DNA of 64,000 nucleotides from Verrucomicrobiales bacterium (GTDB taxonomy: Bacteria; Verrucomicrobiota; Verrucomicrobiia; Verrucomicrobiales; V1-33): positions 1 to 64,000 of the forward strand of contig JAQGPJ010000052.1 in assembly GCA_028293125.1 (NCBI GenBank), read 5' to 3'. Below the pieces are notes generated by a model, which did no database searches, was not told where the DNA came from, and saw nothing but the letters and a program-made list of their open reading frames with translations. The position numbers were made by a program, and so were the translations under genes. How positions within the stretch are numbered: position 1 is the stretch's first letter; each line of letters begins with the position of its first letter. Positions 28,698 through 40,076 of this stretch are shown piece after piece.

Positions 28698-30458
28698 TCA
28701 GGGATTGATGGAGATGCTGCCGAGCTCGGAGGCGCGGCGGAGTTCAAAGGTTCCGGTGAGCTTCAGACCGTTGCCGGTCCCGACTCCGGTGGAGTCCTTG
28801 TTCAGCCCTTGGATGGTTTCGGAGTAGGTGCCGCCGATCACGCTGCTGCCCCAGCCCGTGGTGACAAGGCTGCCGGCCGGCGGACTGGAGGTGAAGGTGA
28901 AAGCAACCTGGCGGGTGACGCTGTAGCTCTCCTGTCCCGCCACCAACGGCTCTCCCTGGGCGTTTTTGTTGTCGTGGTCGGGATGATACTGATGGATGAA
29001 GGGATTCGTCGGATCATTGAACGGCAGGCTGATGGTGCGCCGCAGAACGCCGGGAATGCTCACGCCGCCGCTGCCAGTGCCGCCGGAGCCGTCCAGCACC
29101 CGGTCGAGAGGCATGTGTGTGGCCACCAGCCGGCGGGCGGAGGCCAGGGTGTCTGTTTTAAGGCCGGTTTGTTTGGTGCAGAGCCCGAAGTCGTTCGGCG
29201 CAGTGGCCAGCTGGCCCATGAAAACCTGGGACAACAAGCGGACCTTGCCATCGTCGGCCACATGCAGCAGATAGCGCAGCGGAAAAGGGTGGGCGGTGGG
29301 CGTCACATCATCGGCCTGGGGCTTGCTCTCCACCGCGGTGACCTGGGCATCCCCGATCCACAGTCCTGACAGCGAGGACTGGCGGGCGGTGGCGGGGAGG
29401 AGTATATCCGTGAGATGGGCTGCATCCGTGAAGCGCAGCATGGAGGCGAACAGGGCGCCGGGAGCACCGGACGTCATGGCTCCGCGGTTGATGCCAAAGC
29501 TTAGGTCCACACTGCTCTGGGGGGCAATCACCTCTGTATAGGAGCTGGCAATGGGCGTCTCCACCGGGTTGGCATCGGCATCGAGTGTGCGCCGGGTCAG
29601 CGGCACCGGGCCGGTGATGGACTCCTGGCCGGCGGGCGCGCTGTTGGAGCTTACGGGCTGGATGGTGAGGGTCATCACCGAAGCCGTGCGGTTCACCACG
29701 CGGGCGGTGATCACGGATCCCTGCCGGCCAAAACCCAGACCATCCGAGGAGGATAGCGTGATCTGCAGCGGGCCGTAAAAATTTCCCACCACCTCGGAGG
29801 AGAACCAGTAGGCCTTGTTCCGGTCCAAGGGCTCGGCATTGGGCGAGAAAATCTGCAGCGGGTTGGAGGCGCTTAGGTCGCCGCCGACATATTTGAAGAT
29901 TTTGGTGTTGGCGGCGATGGCCGCCGGGAAGGTGGCGAAGTAACTGGAGAAAGTTGGGAAATTGCCCGTGTCCACGCTGGGAAAGCCCAGCAGATTGGCT
30001 CCGTTGCGCACCCAGGTGGCACTGGGGGGCAGGGGACGCTGCACAATGTTGACCGTGTGCGCAGTGGTGGCGGCACCGTCGCACTTCACCAGATACGCCG
30101 CCTGGCCGGTCAGGCGGGCAAGGGAAGGTGAAGGGCCGCCCCGCACCCACTTGCTCCAGTCCGGAGTCCCGTTGGTGGGCAGAAGAGGTGTGGCGCTGAA
30201 CTGGGTCTGATTGGGGTTCGGATTCCACCGCCAAACCTCCAGCACCTCCGGTTCGGAGGCGAACAGGGCGTCCGGGGTGGCATGGGTGGCCTCACCATGC
30301 AGATAGATGGCGTTCCATCCGCCCTTCAGCTGGTAATTGGTGGAGATCCACTGCGCGCGGGCACCGGCTGCGGAAAAACCCAGACAGAGCGGAATCAGTG
30401 CGCGGCGCAGCCAGCCCGGAGCACGGGCGGATGAGGACGGTTCAAAATTGGAATTCAT
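28698..30458 (-). CDS. secreted beta-rich protein of the giant-protein operon
   Basis: 586 residues with a signal peptide after a 17-residue basic leader (LRRALIPLCLGFSAAGARAQ). The body is beta-rich with many aromatic residues (GGWNAIYLHGEA, EVWRWNPNPNQTQ, NKAYWFSSEVVGNFYGPLQI) and no catalytic motif I recognise. HQYHPDHDNKNAQG (about residue 505) is a likely metal-binding turn. Located second in the co-directional block, between the Ca-binding-repeat protein and the S74 fibre protein. Function unknown; operon position suggests a structural part of the same exported assembly. Confidence 0.7.
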   Translation of the reverse strand: MNSNFEPSSSARAPGWLRRALIPLCLGFSAAGARAQWISTNYQLKGGWNAIYLHGEATHATPDALFASEPEVLEVWRWNPNPNQTQFSATPLLPTNGTPDWSKWVRGGPSPSLARLTGQAAYLVKCDGAATTAHTVNIVQRPLPPSATWVRNGANLLGFPSVDTGNFPTFSSYFATFPAAIAANTKIFKYVGGDLSASNPLQIFSPNAEPLDRNKAYWFSSEVVGNFYGPLQITLSSSDGLGFGRQGSVITARVVNRTASVMTLTIQPVSSNSAPAGQESITGPVPLTRRTLDADANPVETPIASSYTEVIAPQSSVDLSFGINRGAMTSGAPGALFASMLRFTDAAHLTDILLPATARQSSLSGLWIGDAQVTAVESKPQADDVTPTAHPFPLRYLLHVADDGKVRLLSQVFMGQLATAPNDFGLCTKQTGLKTDTLASARRLVATHMPLDRVLDGSGGTGSGGVSIPGVLRRTISLPFNDPTNPFIHQYHPDHDNKNAQGEPLVAGQESYSVTRQVAFTFTSSPPAGSLVTTGWGSSVIGGTYSETIQGLNKDSTGVGTGNGLKLTGTFELRRASELGSISINP

Positions 30459-30534
30459 GCCGGAACGGAATAGTGTTAAAGGGACAGGCCCTCCCTCCTT
30501 TTGAAGGACAGGCCATCGGGACGACTCGGTCAGG

Positions 30535-31401
30535 CTACCTGACAGTCAGGCGGAAAAGTTCCTTCGGCTCATTGACCCCCGGAACGGTGAACGCAGAGAG
30601 AATCCCCACCGAGGATGCTTTCCAGGAGGTGGCCCGTGTTTCACCCGCGCCGATGGAGAAGGGCACCCGTGTCCAGGTTTGAGCATCGGTGGTGCGCTCG
30701 ATGGTGTAAGTCTTGCCGGTGATGGCGAAAAACTCAAAGCGAACCTTGTCCTGGCCCTTTTCCCTGATGGCGAGATCAAATTTCTCTGCCGCGTCCCCGG
30801 CGAAGGTGCCGGCGATGTATTCTAGATAGTTGCTCTGGCCGTCGTGGTCGAAATCTCCGTCCTTGCCGATCAGGCTGAGATCCCAGACACCATCGTCGTC
30901 CGGGAAAAGGCCTGCCTGATACAGCTGCCACTGCTCCCACACGTCCGGCAGCCCGTCATGGTCCTTGTCCTCCCCGAGGGTCAAATCCAGCCGCACGCGC
31001 TCACCGCCTTTGCCGGCTTTCAGAGTGCCTGCGGCCTCGATGGGTGGGAACAGCGTTCCATTCATCAGCACCGCCAGGCTGAACGGTCCCTGGGACGCGA
31101 CAGCCTTGTCGGTGTACAGGGTCGTGCCGCTCCGGTTCTGGTCGATCCGCATCTCGAGCTCATAGCTCTGATCCAGAGCGACGGCGGTGATGGGAGTGCG
31201 GCCCACCTCCACTCCGCCCTTCAGCAGAATAACGGTGGCCCCCTCGGCGGTGACCGTCTGGCCTGTCTGGTCGCGGACCGAGCCAAAGAGCGTGTAGCTG
31301 GGGGCCGGCGGAAAAGCCTCCGCGGCTCCTGACAAAAGCACCGCCAGGATGCCTGAAAGCCTAAAGGAAAATCTTTGGCTGCTGCTGAATGTTATTTTCA
31401 T
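30535..31401 (-). CDS. secreted Ca-binding-repeat protein, first gene of the exported operon
   Basis: 288 residues with a signal peptide (about 1-30, ILAVLLSGAAEAF). Residues about 35-130 look like a carboxypeptidase-regulatory-like beta-sandwich (LFGSVRDQTGQTVTAEGATV). DKDHDGLPDVWEQW (about 143) and GDFDHDGQSNYLEYIAG (about 180) are thrombospondin type 3-like calcium loops. The last 80 residues (FFAITGKTYTIERTTDAQTW) form the common verrucomicrobial terminal beta-module. It is the promoter-proximal member of the 14-31 kb block; its 5' region carries a TGGAAATT direct repeat and lies 200 bp below a LytTR regulator gene. Confidence 0.7.
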   Translation of the reverse strand: MKITFSSSQRFSFRLSGILAVLLSGAAEAFPPAPSYTLFGSVRDQTGQTVTAEGATVILLKGGVEVGRTPITAVALDQSYELEMRIDQNRSGTTLYTDKAVASQGPFSLAVLMNGTLFPPIEAAGTLKAGKGGERVRLDLTLGEDKDHDGLPDVWEQWQLYQAGLFPDDDGVWDLSLIGKDGDFDHDGQSNYLEYIAGTFAGDAAEKFDLAIREKGQDKVRFEFFAITGKTYTIERTTDAQTWTRVPFSIGAGETRATSWKASSVGILSAFTVPGVNEPKELFRLTVR

Positions 31402-31465
31402 GTGGACGCCGGAGGGGGCTACATGATTAACCTTGAGAGCAGCAAGAATTAAAAAATTTAGCTAC

Positions 31466-31490
31466 TGGAAATTTGACGAGATTGGAAATT
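31466..31490. promoter_or_regulatory. candidate regulator-binding direct repeat upstream of the exported operon
   Basis: TGGAAATT occurs at 31466-31473 and 31483-31490, 17 bp start to start, 65-90 bp before the first start codon of the minus-strand operon. LytTR regulators bind paired direct repeats, usually about 21 bp apart, so the spacing is not canonical. AT-rich bases at 31448-31460 could hold the -10 region. Confidence 0.3.
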
Positions 31491-31603
31491 AGTGAATGAA
31501 TCCGGCGGATAAAACAGGATCTCCGGTCGGAAAATCAACTCCGGTCCGTGTGAAAGCGGAACGCATTTTCTGAGCGCCCCGGATGCCGCTTATACGGCTC
31601 CTT

Positions 31604-32329
31604 TCAATGAGGATGCCGGAACCACGCCTTGAGACGGAGTGCCGCCGTGCGTCCCAGCCGGAGCTGCCTTTTCGATCCTGTGAAACTGACAGTGGTGCTG
31701 TCACGGCCTTTGCAGGTCAGTATTTCAATGCTGGGCACATGGACTATCACCGAGCGGCTGAGGCGCAGGAAGGCATAAGATGGCAGGATCCTTTCCCACG
31801 CCACCATGCTCCTGTGGAACAAAGTGCCCGGAGAGTCTCCCATTTTCTGGACCTTGGTGTAGTTTTGGGCAGCCTCGATCCAGAGAATTTTATCAATGGG
31901 AACGATCTCTGTCCGGCCATGACTGTCCACACGCCGGACCGCCTCCAGTGCTGCTGTGGTGATTTGGGAATGGCCATTGGAGCTTGGAACGGGGAATTCC
32001 GGATTGCTGAACGCTTTGAAAGGCGGTTCCGCCATCCGATCCGGCTCCGGCGGTCCGGACTGCATGGTGTGGACGAGGTGGCTGCCAAAGGGGGTCACAA
32101 ACACAACCCTGCTGCGCGTGGTCAGGAAATTCAGCGCCGCCGCCTCCAGCTTCCCAGCCATCTCCCAGCGCACGTAAACAAAATCGGGGCTCCTGCTTCC
32201 AACAAAATCCAAAGCATCCGACACATTGGCGGCGGTTCCCAGAATCCGCAGATCCGGCTGATTTTTTAACAATTCCCGTCCTATGCCCTCATCAGGGGCC
32301 GCATCATCCACAAGTAAAACAGAGGCCAT
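31604..32329 (-). CDS. LytTR-family response regulator with degenerate receiver
   Basis: 241 residues from ATG 32329 (MASVLLVDDAAPDEG); the longer frame upstream adds nothing recognisable. The N-terminal receiver has the acidic pair (LLVDD), but where the phospho-acceptor normally sits (PDxxxLD) the sequence reads PDFVYVRW, with Arg in place of Asp. The conserved Thr (VVFVTP) is kept. The C-terminal LytTR DNA-binding domain (about residues 140-235) is intact: DKILWIEAAQNYTKV, FHRSMVAWERILP, FLRLSRSVIVHVPSI. It is probably active without phosphorylation. It is transcribed toward the exported-protein operon that starts 203 bp further on, the most likely target. No histidine kinase is adjacent. 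Confidence 0.8.
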   Translation of the reverse strand: MASVLLVDDAAPDEGIGRELLKNQPDLRILGTAANVSDALDFVGSRSPDFVYVRWEMAGKLEAAALNFLTTRSRVVFVTPFGSHLVHTMQSGPPEPDRMAEPPFKAFSNPEFPVPSSNGHSQITTAALEAVRRVDSHGRTEIVPIDKILWIEAAQNYTKVQKMGDSPGTLFHRSMVAWERILPSYAFLRLSRSVIVHVPSIEILTCKGRDSTTVSFTGSKRQLRLGRTAALRLKAWFRHPH

Positions 32330-35052
<2,723 letters not shown>

Positions 35053-35080
35053 ATCCAGAGGTCCGGAGAAGGGCCGCCGG

Positions 35081-36073
35081 TCAGTTGCCGCTGTTTTTCT
35101 CCTGGGAGTTCCCGAACATTTTGGAGGCCATCTCCAAGCCCATTTTCTCCATGGCCGCCTGGGATTCCTGGGATTTCCGGAAAACGTCCAGCTGCTCAGG
35201 TTTCAGGATTTTCGAAGCACGGTCGAGGATTTTGGCGCGCAGCTGCACGGTCTGTTCCTGATAGCGCTGGATATTTTTATCGGTAAAGCGCGTGAGGTCG
35301 GGATTCCTCTGGTCGCCAAGATTCTCATCGAACTTGAACTGGGTGCGCTCCTCATACATGGCATCCATCAGCTGGTCCTCCGACTCCGGCGTGAGCGGCA
35401 GACCCGCCTCCTTCATCTGGGAGGTGATGGTGTTGAGCTGCATGCGCTCCGACTGGGATTTTTCGAAGCGGTCAAACTTCTGGTAATCCGCCTCTCCCAG
35501 CAGTTCCTTCATGTGCTTGTCGGATTCCTCCAGTTCTTTCCGCATAACCTCCGACTGGGTTTTCAATTCCTCCGGGGTCAGCTTTTTACCGCTCATCATG
35601 CTCATGCCCAGCTCCGCTCCGGCGGAAGTGCGCGCCACCAGCAGTTTGGTGAGACTGTCCCGTTTGTCAGGGGGCAGTTCCAGCATGTCCATCAGGTCCC
35701 GGTAAAGATAATCCACCTGCCCGCGCGTCTGCGCCTTCATCGCGTCGCGGAGGGCGGGATCCTTTGACATTTTTCCCATGATCTCACCGAAGGGGTTGGA
35801 ACTTTCGGCTTTCGGTGTTTTCCCCTTCTCCTGCTCGGCTTTCAAGGCTTCGGCATGCTCCGGTCCCAGACCCTCCGGGCCCTCCGGCCTCACTTGGGTT
35901 TTGGAGCCCAGGGCCACCTTTTTGTTGGCGGTCTCCAGCAGCGTGTTCCGCTCGGTGGAGACCATTTTCAGTTCCTTCTCCAGCTTCAGCCGCAGGTGGT
36001 GCTCCCAGCCTCCCCAGACACCAAGACCAACGGCGGCGAAGAGGCAAAGGGAGATGGGGGCGGCATTCTTCAT
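35081..36073 (-). CDS. membrane-anchored helical protein
   Basis: 330 residues. One N-terminal membrane segment (ISLCLFAAVGLGVWGGW, about 7-23), then an almost wholly helical, highly charged extracytoplasmic part with many Met, Gln, Lys and Glu. Patches such as LPPDKRDSLTKLLVARTSAG and LTPEELKTQSEVMRKELEES resemble the repeated LTPxQ-type helices of periplasmic Spy/CpxP-like proteins, but the family motif is not firmly present. An enzymatic role is unlikely; a periplasmic chaperone or sensor role is possible. Convergent with ligA, 28 bp apart. Confidence 0.6.
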   Translation of the reverse strand: MKNAAPISLCLFAAVGLGVWGGWEHHLRLKLEKELKMVSTERNTLLETANKKVALGSKTQVRPEGPEGLGPEHAEALKAEQEKGKTPKAESSNPFGEIMGKMSKDPALRDAMKAQTRGQVDYLYRDLMDMLELPPDKRDSLTKLLVARTSAGAELGMSMMSGKKLTPEELKTQSEVMRKELEESDKHMKELLGEADYQKFDRFEKSQSERMQLNTITSQMKEAGLPLTPESEDQLMDAMYEERTQFKFDENLGDQRNPDLTRFTDKNIQRYQEQTVQLRAKILDRASKILKPEQLDVFRKSQESQAAMEKMGLEMASKMFGNSQEKNSGN

Positions 36074-36192
36074 GGGAGTATCATACGGTCTCCGCCAAGC
36101 TCTCCAAGCATTTTCCTTGGCTCTTCCGCGCTCTCCCAGTCCGGGAAAGAAGATGGACCATTTTATTGCCGTTTGACCACAGAGCCATCAGC

Positions 36193-36973
36193 ATGCATGG
36201 TTACCGCTGCTGTGAGCCCGAAAAAAAACACTCCATCGCTGCTGCCTCAGGCTATCCGCCTGAAACCTTCCACAACCGATTACGCGACCTTTGTGCGCAC
36301 GACATCGGCTGTGTTGGGCACGACTGGGCCCGCCGCACGGAAGACGAGGCCGAGCAAGCTTGTGCTGTCGGTCGCGAATATGGAATCCTAAGTGTTCCCG
36401 GGCTGACTTGGGCCCAGTTCGTTGCAGGCTCTTCTGATCCTCATATCGGCACAGAGCATCTGGTGGAATTTCAGTATGACATGGGGAGGGTGATCAAGAT
36501 CACCATACCGCCGAGTTTTGGACTCGTGCCCAAGGTGGTAACCCATGCCGTGCCAAACCTGCGGGGTGAGCCGGAAGGTTCACGTCAGGCTTTGGAGTTT
36601 CAGAACGCCACGCCATTAAGAGTATCTGGAGCGCTGGGCGGCGGCCAATGAGGTTTTTGAGGATGATGTGAAAATCACCGCTGTGGTGGCATGGGCGGAT
36701 GGCGGCGTTTCCTTTGCCATCAGCCAGCCGCAATATCATGGTGAGCCCGCTTCGGAGCGGGAGATCGAGCGATATTTCGCGTCCGCCAGCTGGACGCCGA
36801 TTTCCGATCCCGGAGGGCAGCACGCACTCTTTTACCATTACGCCTTTGAAACTCTGGCCATTGATGCTCTTCCAAGAAATTGTTATCTCAAGGACGGTGG
36901 CCTTCTGCCGTTTGACGTCATTCTGTGCCGCCCGGACGAGGAATTGGAGACATATCTGAAGCTGTATCCCTGA
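36193..36973 (+). pseudogene. frameshifted polyvalent-protein-type kinase-like gene
   Basis: From ATG 36193 the first frame reads to TGA 36649 and includes IGTEHLVEFQYDMGRVIKIT, then ATPL. The matching second half lies in another frame: YLERWAAANEVFEDDVKIT, then ISQPQYHGEPASEREIERYF and ending near LPFDVILCRPDEELETYL at 36973. Joining them needs removal of one A in CCATTAAGAG (36616-36622), which restores ATPLEYLERWAAANEVFEDD. This order (GxEHxV strand, VKITxPP strand, TPLEYLER, FxDDxxI, then SQPxxxG) is that of the Ser/Thr/Tyr kinase-like domain found in phage and plasmid polyvalent proteins. A related broken copy lies at 49352-50080. It is short and free-standing. Confidence 0.6.
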
Positions 36974-37012
36974 TTTCGAGCAGGATTTGCCGGAGAGGAT
37001 GCGGTTGAGCGC

Positions 37013-38185
37013 TCACGTGTCAGCCGCATCCACAGCCTCCAGCACCGCTTGGACGGCGAGGAGGCTTTTGGGATTGGGCAGCACACCCTGCTCCATCTGA
37101 TTCATCACATAGGCGAACGAAAGGCCGCGTTCCGGATCCGCAAAAGCTTGGCTGCCGCCTGCGCCCGGATGGCCGAAGGCACCGGAGGAGGTGCCAAAGC
37201 GGGTGCGGAGCTTGCGGCCGGTGGTGCTGTCCAGGGGATCCATCATGAAGCCGGCGGAAAACGAGCTCGGAAGCCGCAGCACCCGGTCCTCTCCATTCAC
37301 CAGGCGGGTGCCCACCCAGGCGGTCACTTCGGATGGAATGACCTGCCGCCCCTCCCAAACACCGCCGCAGGCGAGGATATTGTAAAATTTGGCCAGCGCC
37401 CGGGCGCTGCCCACGCCTCCGAAAGCCGCCAGACCCGCCCGCCAGGCGGCGGGCTGGTTGAGATCCGCCACCGCGTGCAGGCCGGCGGGCGAGGCGAAGG
37501 ACCGGCGGGTCAGACTGGCGGGATCGGCCATGGCGGCAAAAAAGCCAGCCTCCTCCGCCGCCGGCGTCTTTTGTTTGCCGGGGTAAAGCCGGGCGATGCG
37601 GGGAAAGGCCTCCTCCGGCGGGCCGTCCATCCAGAAATCCAAGGCCAGCGGACCAGCGATGCGCTCCCGCCAGACAGCGGCCAGGGTCTGCCCTCCTGTC
37701 AGGCGGCGCACGCATTCATCGGCCAGAAATCCAAAGGTGCGGGGATGGTAGCCATGGGCGGACCCCAGCTGCCAGGCCGGTGTCTGGGCCGCCAGGGCGA
37801 GGGCTACAGCCGGGTGATCAAAAACAGAGGGCCTGGTGTCCAGTGCGCAAAGACCGGCCTGATGGGACAGCAGTTCGCCAAAGGTGACCGGCAGGGCCAG
37901 TTGCGGCCAGACGGGACGCACGGGGGCATCCGGAGTCAGCCCGGCCTCATGCAGCGTCAGCAGCAGGGCCAGGGCGGAGGGGCCCTTGGTGGCGGACCAG
38001 ACCGGGGCCAGCGTGCCTGCGGTCCATGGCTCCGTGCCTTCTCTCGTCAGGGTGCCACCGGTCAGACTCAGGATTTCCCGGCCATGCCGCCATACGGAGA
38101 TACCGGCCCCCACCTCGCCGCGCTGAGCGAAATTTTCGGCGAACACCGCTTGAACGCCGCTGAAATCAGGACTGCCGCCACTCAC
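37013..38185 (-). CDS. serine hydrolase of the beta-lactamase (class C / EstB-like) family
   Basis: 390 residues, no signal peptide. SATK (about residues 65-68) is the SxxK catalytic motif with nucleophile Ser. GYHPRTFGFL (about 145) is the Y-containing second motif as in EstB-like esterases, and GHPGAGGS (about 340) replaces the KTG motif. This pattern fits cytoplasmic carboxylesterases or peptidase-like hydrolases rather than resistance enzymes. Substrate unknown. Its start overlaps the stop of the Sel1-repeat gene by 4 bp (ATGA), so the two are translationally coupled. Confidence 0.8.
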   Translation of the reverse strand: MSGGSPDFSGVQAVFAENFAQRGEVGAGISVWRHGREILSLTGGTLTREGTEPWTAGTLAPVWSATKGPSALALLLTLHEAGLTPDAPVRPVWPQLALPVTFGELLSHQAGLCALDTRPSVFDHPAVALALAAQTPAWQLGSAHGYHPRTFGFLADECVRRLTGGQTLAAVWRERIAGPLALDFWMDGPPEEAFPRIARLYPGKQKTPAAEEAGFFAAMADPASLTRRSFASPAGLHAVADLNQPAAWRAGLAAFGGVGSARALAKFYNILACGGVWEGRQVIPSEVTAWVGTRLVNGEDRVLRLPSSFSAGFMMDPLDSTTGRKLRTRFGTSSGAFGHPGAGGSQAFADPERGLSFAYVMNQMEQGVLPNPKSLLAVQAVLEAVDAADT

Positions 38186-39861
38186 CTGCTGGACGGTCTG
38201 GAGCCGGTTTTGGTGCCTGGTTTGCCGGTTCCCGGCTTGGCGGGCGGGGATGCGGCAGGGGCTGGAGGCGGCGCGCCGGGGGCTGCCACCGCCGGTGCGG
38301 GAGCCGGCGCGGTGGCGGCAGCGGTTTTGTCCAGGACGGGAACCACGGCCTTCGGGTTGCTCTGGTGTTGGGCCGTGAATTCTTCGGCCTCTTTGAGCTG
38401 GGCGGCGGAAAGCCGGGATTTGAATTGTTTCAGACGCTCCCCGGCTCCTTTCACAGCGGCGGTCGTGCCGACGGTGTAAAACAGGTAAATCTGTTTGAAA
38501 TCCCCCTGCACCCCGCGCCCGTCCTCCATCATGGCCGCCAGGGAGGCCATAGCCTGGGCGCTGCCGCCCGCGGCCGCTTTCAGATATATCCCGGCCGCGG
38601 TTTTGTTGTCCACGATGCCGCTGGTGCCGTTCTCCAGAATGGCCGCCACATTCAGTGCGCCCCGCAGGTCGCCCTTCTGCATGGCCCGCTGGTACCAGGC
38701 AAGAGCGGCCTGGGGATCCGCTGACACGCCCACTCCCTCGCGGTAGCGGGTGGCCAAGGCGAGCTGGCAGGGAGTGAATCCGGTCATGGCCCCCTTGTAG
38801 TGAAGGCGGAAAGCCTCCGCGGGATCCTTCTTCAGTCCACCCCGTCCGTCGTCATTGAAGACCGCATAATTGTAAAGGCAGGCGCCAATGTCCGCCTCCG
38901 CTCCTTTTTTGTAATACCCCGCAGCTTTCACCTCGTCCTTCTCCACCCCCATGCCGTTCTCGGAAAGATAGCCCAGCTTGTTGTAAGCGGTCGAATCCCC
39001 CGCATTGGCGGCTTTTTCATACATTTCGAAAGCCTTTTTGAAGTCCTTCTTCACTCCGCCGCCGGTTTCGTAAAGTCCGGCCATGGCCATGACTGCCTGC
39101 GGGGAGCCCTTGGCCACGGCGGTCTGCAGCATGGAGATGCCGCGGGTGGGATCGGCGTCCAGACCGGCTCCCGTGGCCAGGCGCAGGCCGTAATTGACCA
39201 ACGCGGGCAAATTCTCCGCCTTTACGGCCTTCTCCAGCCAGGGAATGGCCTCCTGAACCTCCGCCGCGGTGGCCTGCGGTTTGTTCGCCAGCATGGCGGC
39301 GATGGACCACGCGGCGTCTGCATCCCCCTTGGCGGCGGATTTTTCAAACCAGGCACGGGCTTTGGCTTGGTCCTTCGTCAGCCCCAGGGCGGGAAGGCCA
39401 TCCAGATAAAGCTGGCCCAGGGTGCACTGGGAGGCGGAATCCCCGGCGTTGGCCGCAGTCTCCACCATGGCCACGCCCTTGGCGGCATCGGTGCCGGAGG
39501 CGATCATCAGCAGGCCCAGATTGTTCTTCGCACCCATGTTGCCGGCGTCGGCAGCTTTCTGGTAGGCCGCCAGGGCCTTCTCCGTGGAGACCGGCGTCCC
39601 AATGCCGTACTGGTGAAGATATCCCAGGGTGAATATCTGCTCCGGAGTGCCGCCCTCCGCCACGATCTTAAGCAGGGCTTCAAATTGGGGCTTGGAATCC
39701 GCGGGGGAGCCGGCCTTTTTGAGCTTGGAGAATATATTGACCAAGGCCGGATCCTTCGCCACATCCATGGGGCTGACAAATTTGGCCGAGGCTGGTGCCG
39801 GCAGCCACAGGCCGAGCGCCAGGACAGTCAGCAAAGGGGCAAAAGCGGTGCGCGGAAACAT
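38182..39861 (-). CDS. secreted Sel1-repeat (TPR-like) protein
   Basis: 559 residues from ATG 39861, chosen because it opens on a signal peptide (TVLALGLWLPAPASAKF); the frame continues 34 codons further without features. About ten Sel1-type repeats fill residues 60-470 (for example YQKAADAGNMGAKNNLGLLM, YEKAANAGDSTAYNKLG, WYQRAMQKGDLRGALNVA). A coiled helical segment follows, and the tail is Ala/Pro/Lys-rich (about 505-559). Sel1 solenoids act as protein-protein scaffolds. Coupled to the serine hydrolase downstream and divergent from the MoxR operon. Confidence 0.82.
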   Translation of the reverse strand: MFPRTAFAPLLTVLALGLWLPAPASAKFVSPMDVAKDPALVNIFSKLKKAGSPADSKPQFEALLKIVAEGGTPEQIFTLGYLHQYGIGTPVSTEKALAAYQKAADAGNMGAKNNLGLLMIASGTDAAKGVAMVETAANAGDSASQCTLGQLYLDGLPALGLTKDQAKARAWFEKSAAKGDADAAWSIAAMLANKPQATAAEVQEAIPWLEKAVKAENLPALVNYGLRLATGAGLDADPTRGISMLQTAVAKGSPQAVMAMAGLYETGGGVKKDFKKAFEMYEKAANAGDSTAYNKLGYLSENGMGVEKDEVKAAGYYKKGAEADIGACLYNYAVFNDDGRGGLKKDPAEAFRLHYKGAMTGFTPCQLALATRYREGVGVSADPQAALAWYQRAMQKGDLRGALNVAAILENGTSGIVDNKTAAGIYLKAAAGGSAQAMASLAAMMEDGRGVQGDFKQIYLFYTVGTTAAVKGAGERLKQFKSRLSAAQLKEAEEFTAQHQSNPKAVVPVLDKTAAATAPAPAPAVAAPGAPPPAPAASPPAKPGTGKPGTKTGSRPSSR

Positions 39862-40076
39862 GGACGGATTCTGTCGCAGGCCGGACCGGAAAGTCAATGC
39901 CGCCACCCTCCGCACGGACGGGGAACACCGCCGGGCCGCGGAGCAGGGTTGAAAACACGGCAAAAGCCGGATCCGCTGTCAGCAGCAGGGCGGCACCGGG
40001 AGGATTTATTTTAACAAGGTGTATCTGCAGTATTGAATGCGGGACCGGGTTGTGCTGTGCTGTGCCCCGTTTGGTT

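Noticed and set aside
18495-31401. Phage tail module, suggested by S74 domains and a giant protein
   Set aside because: All proteins have signal peptides or anchors, and no capsid, terminase, baseplate or lysis genes are present.
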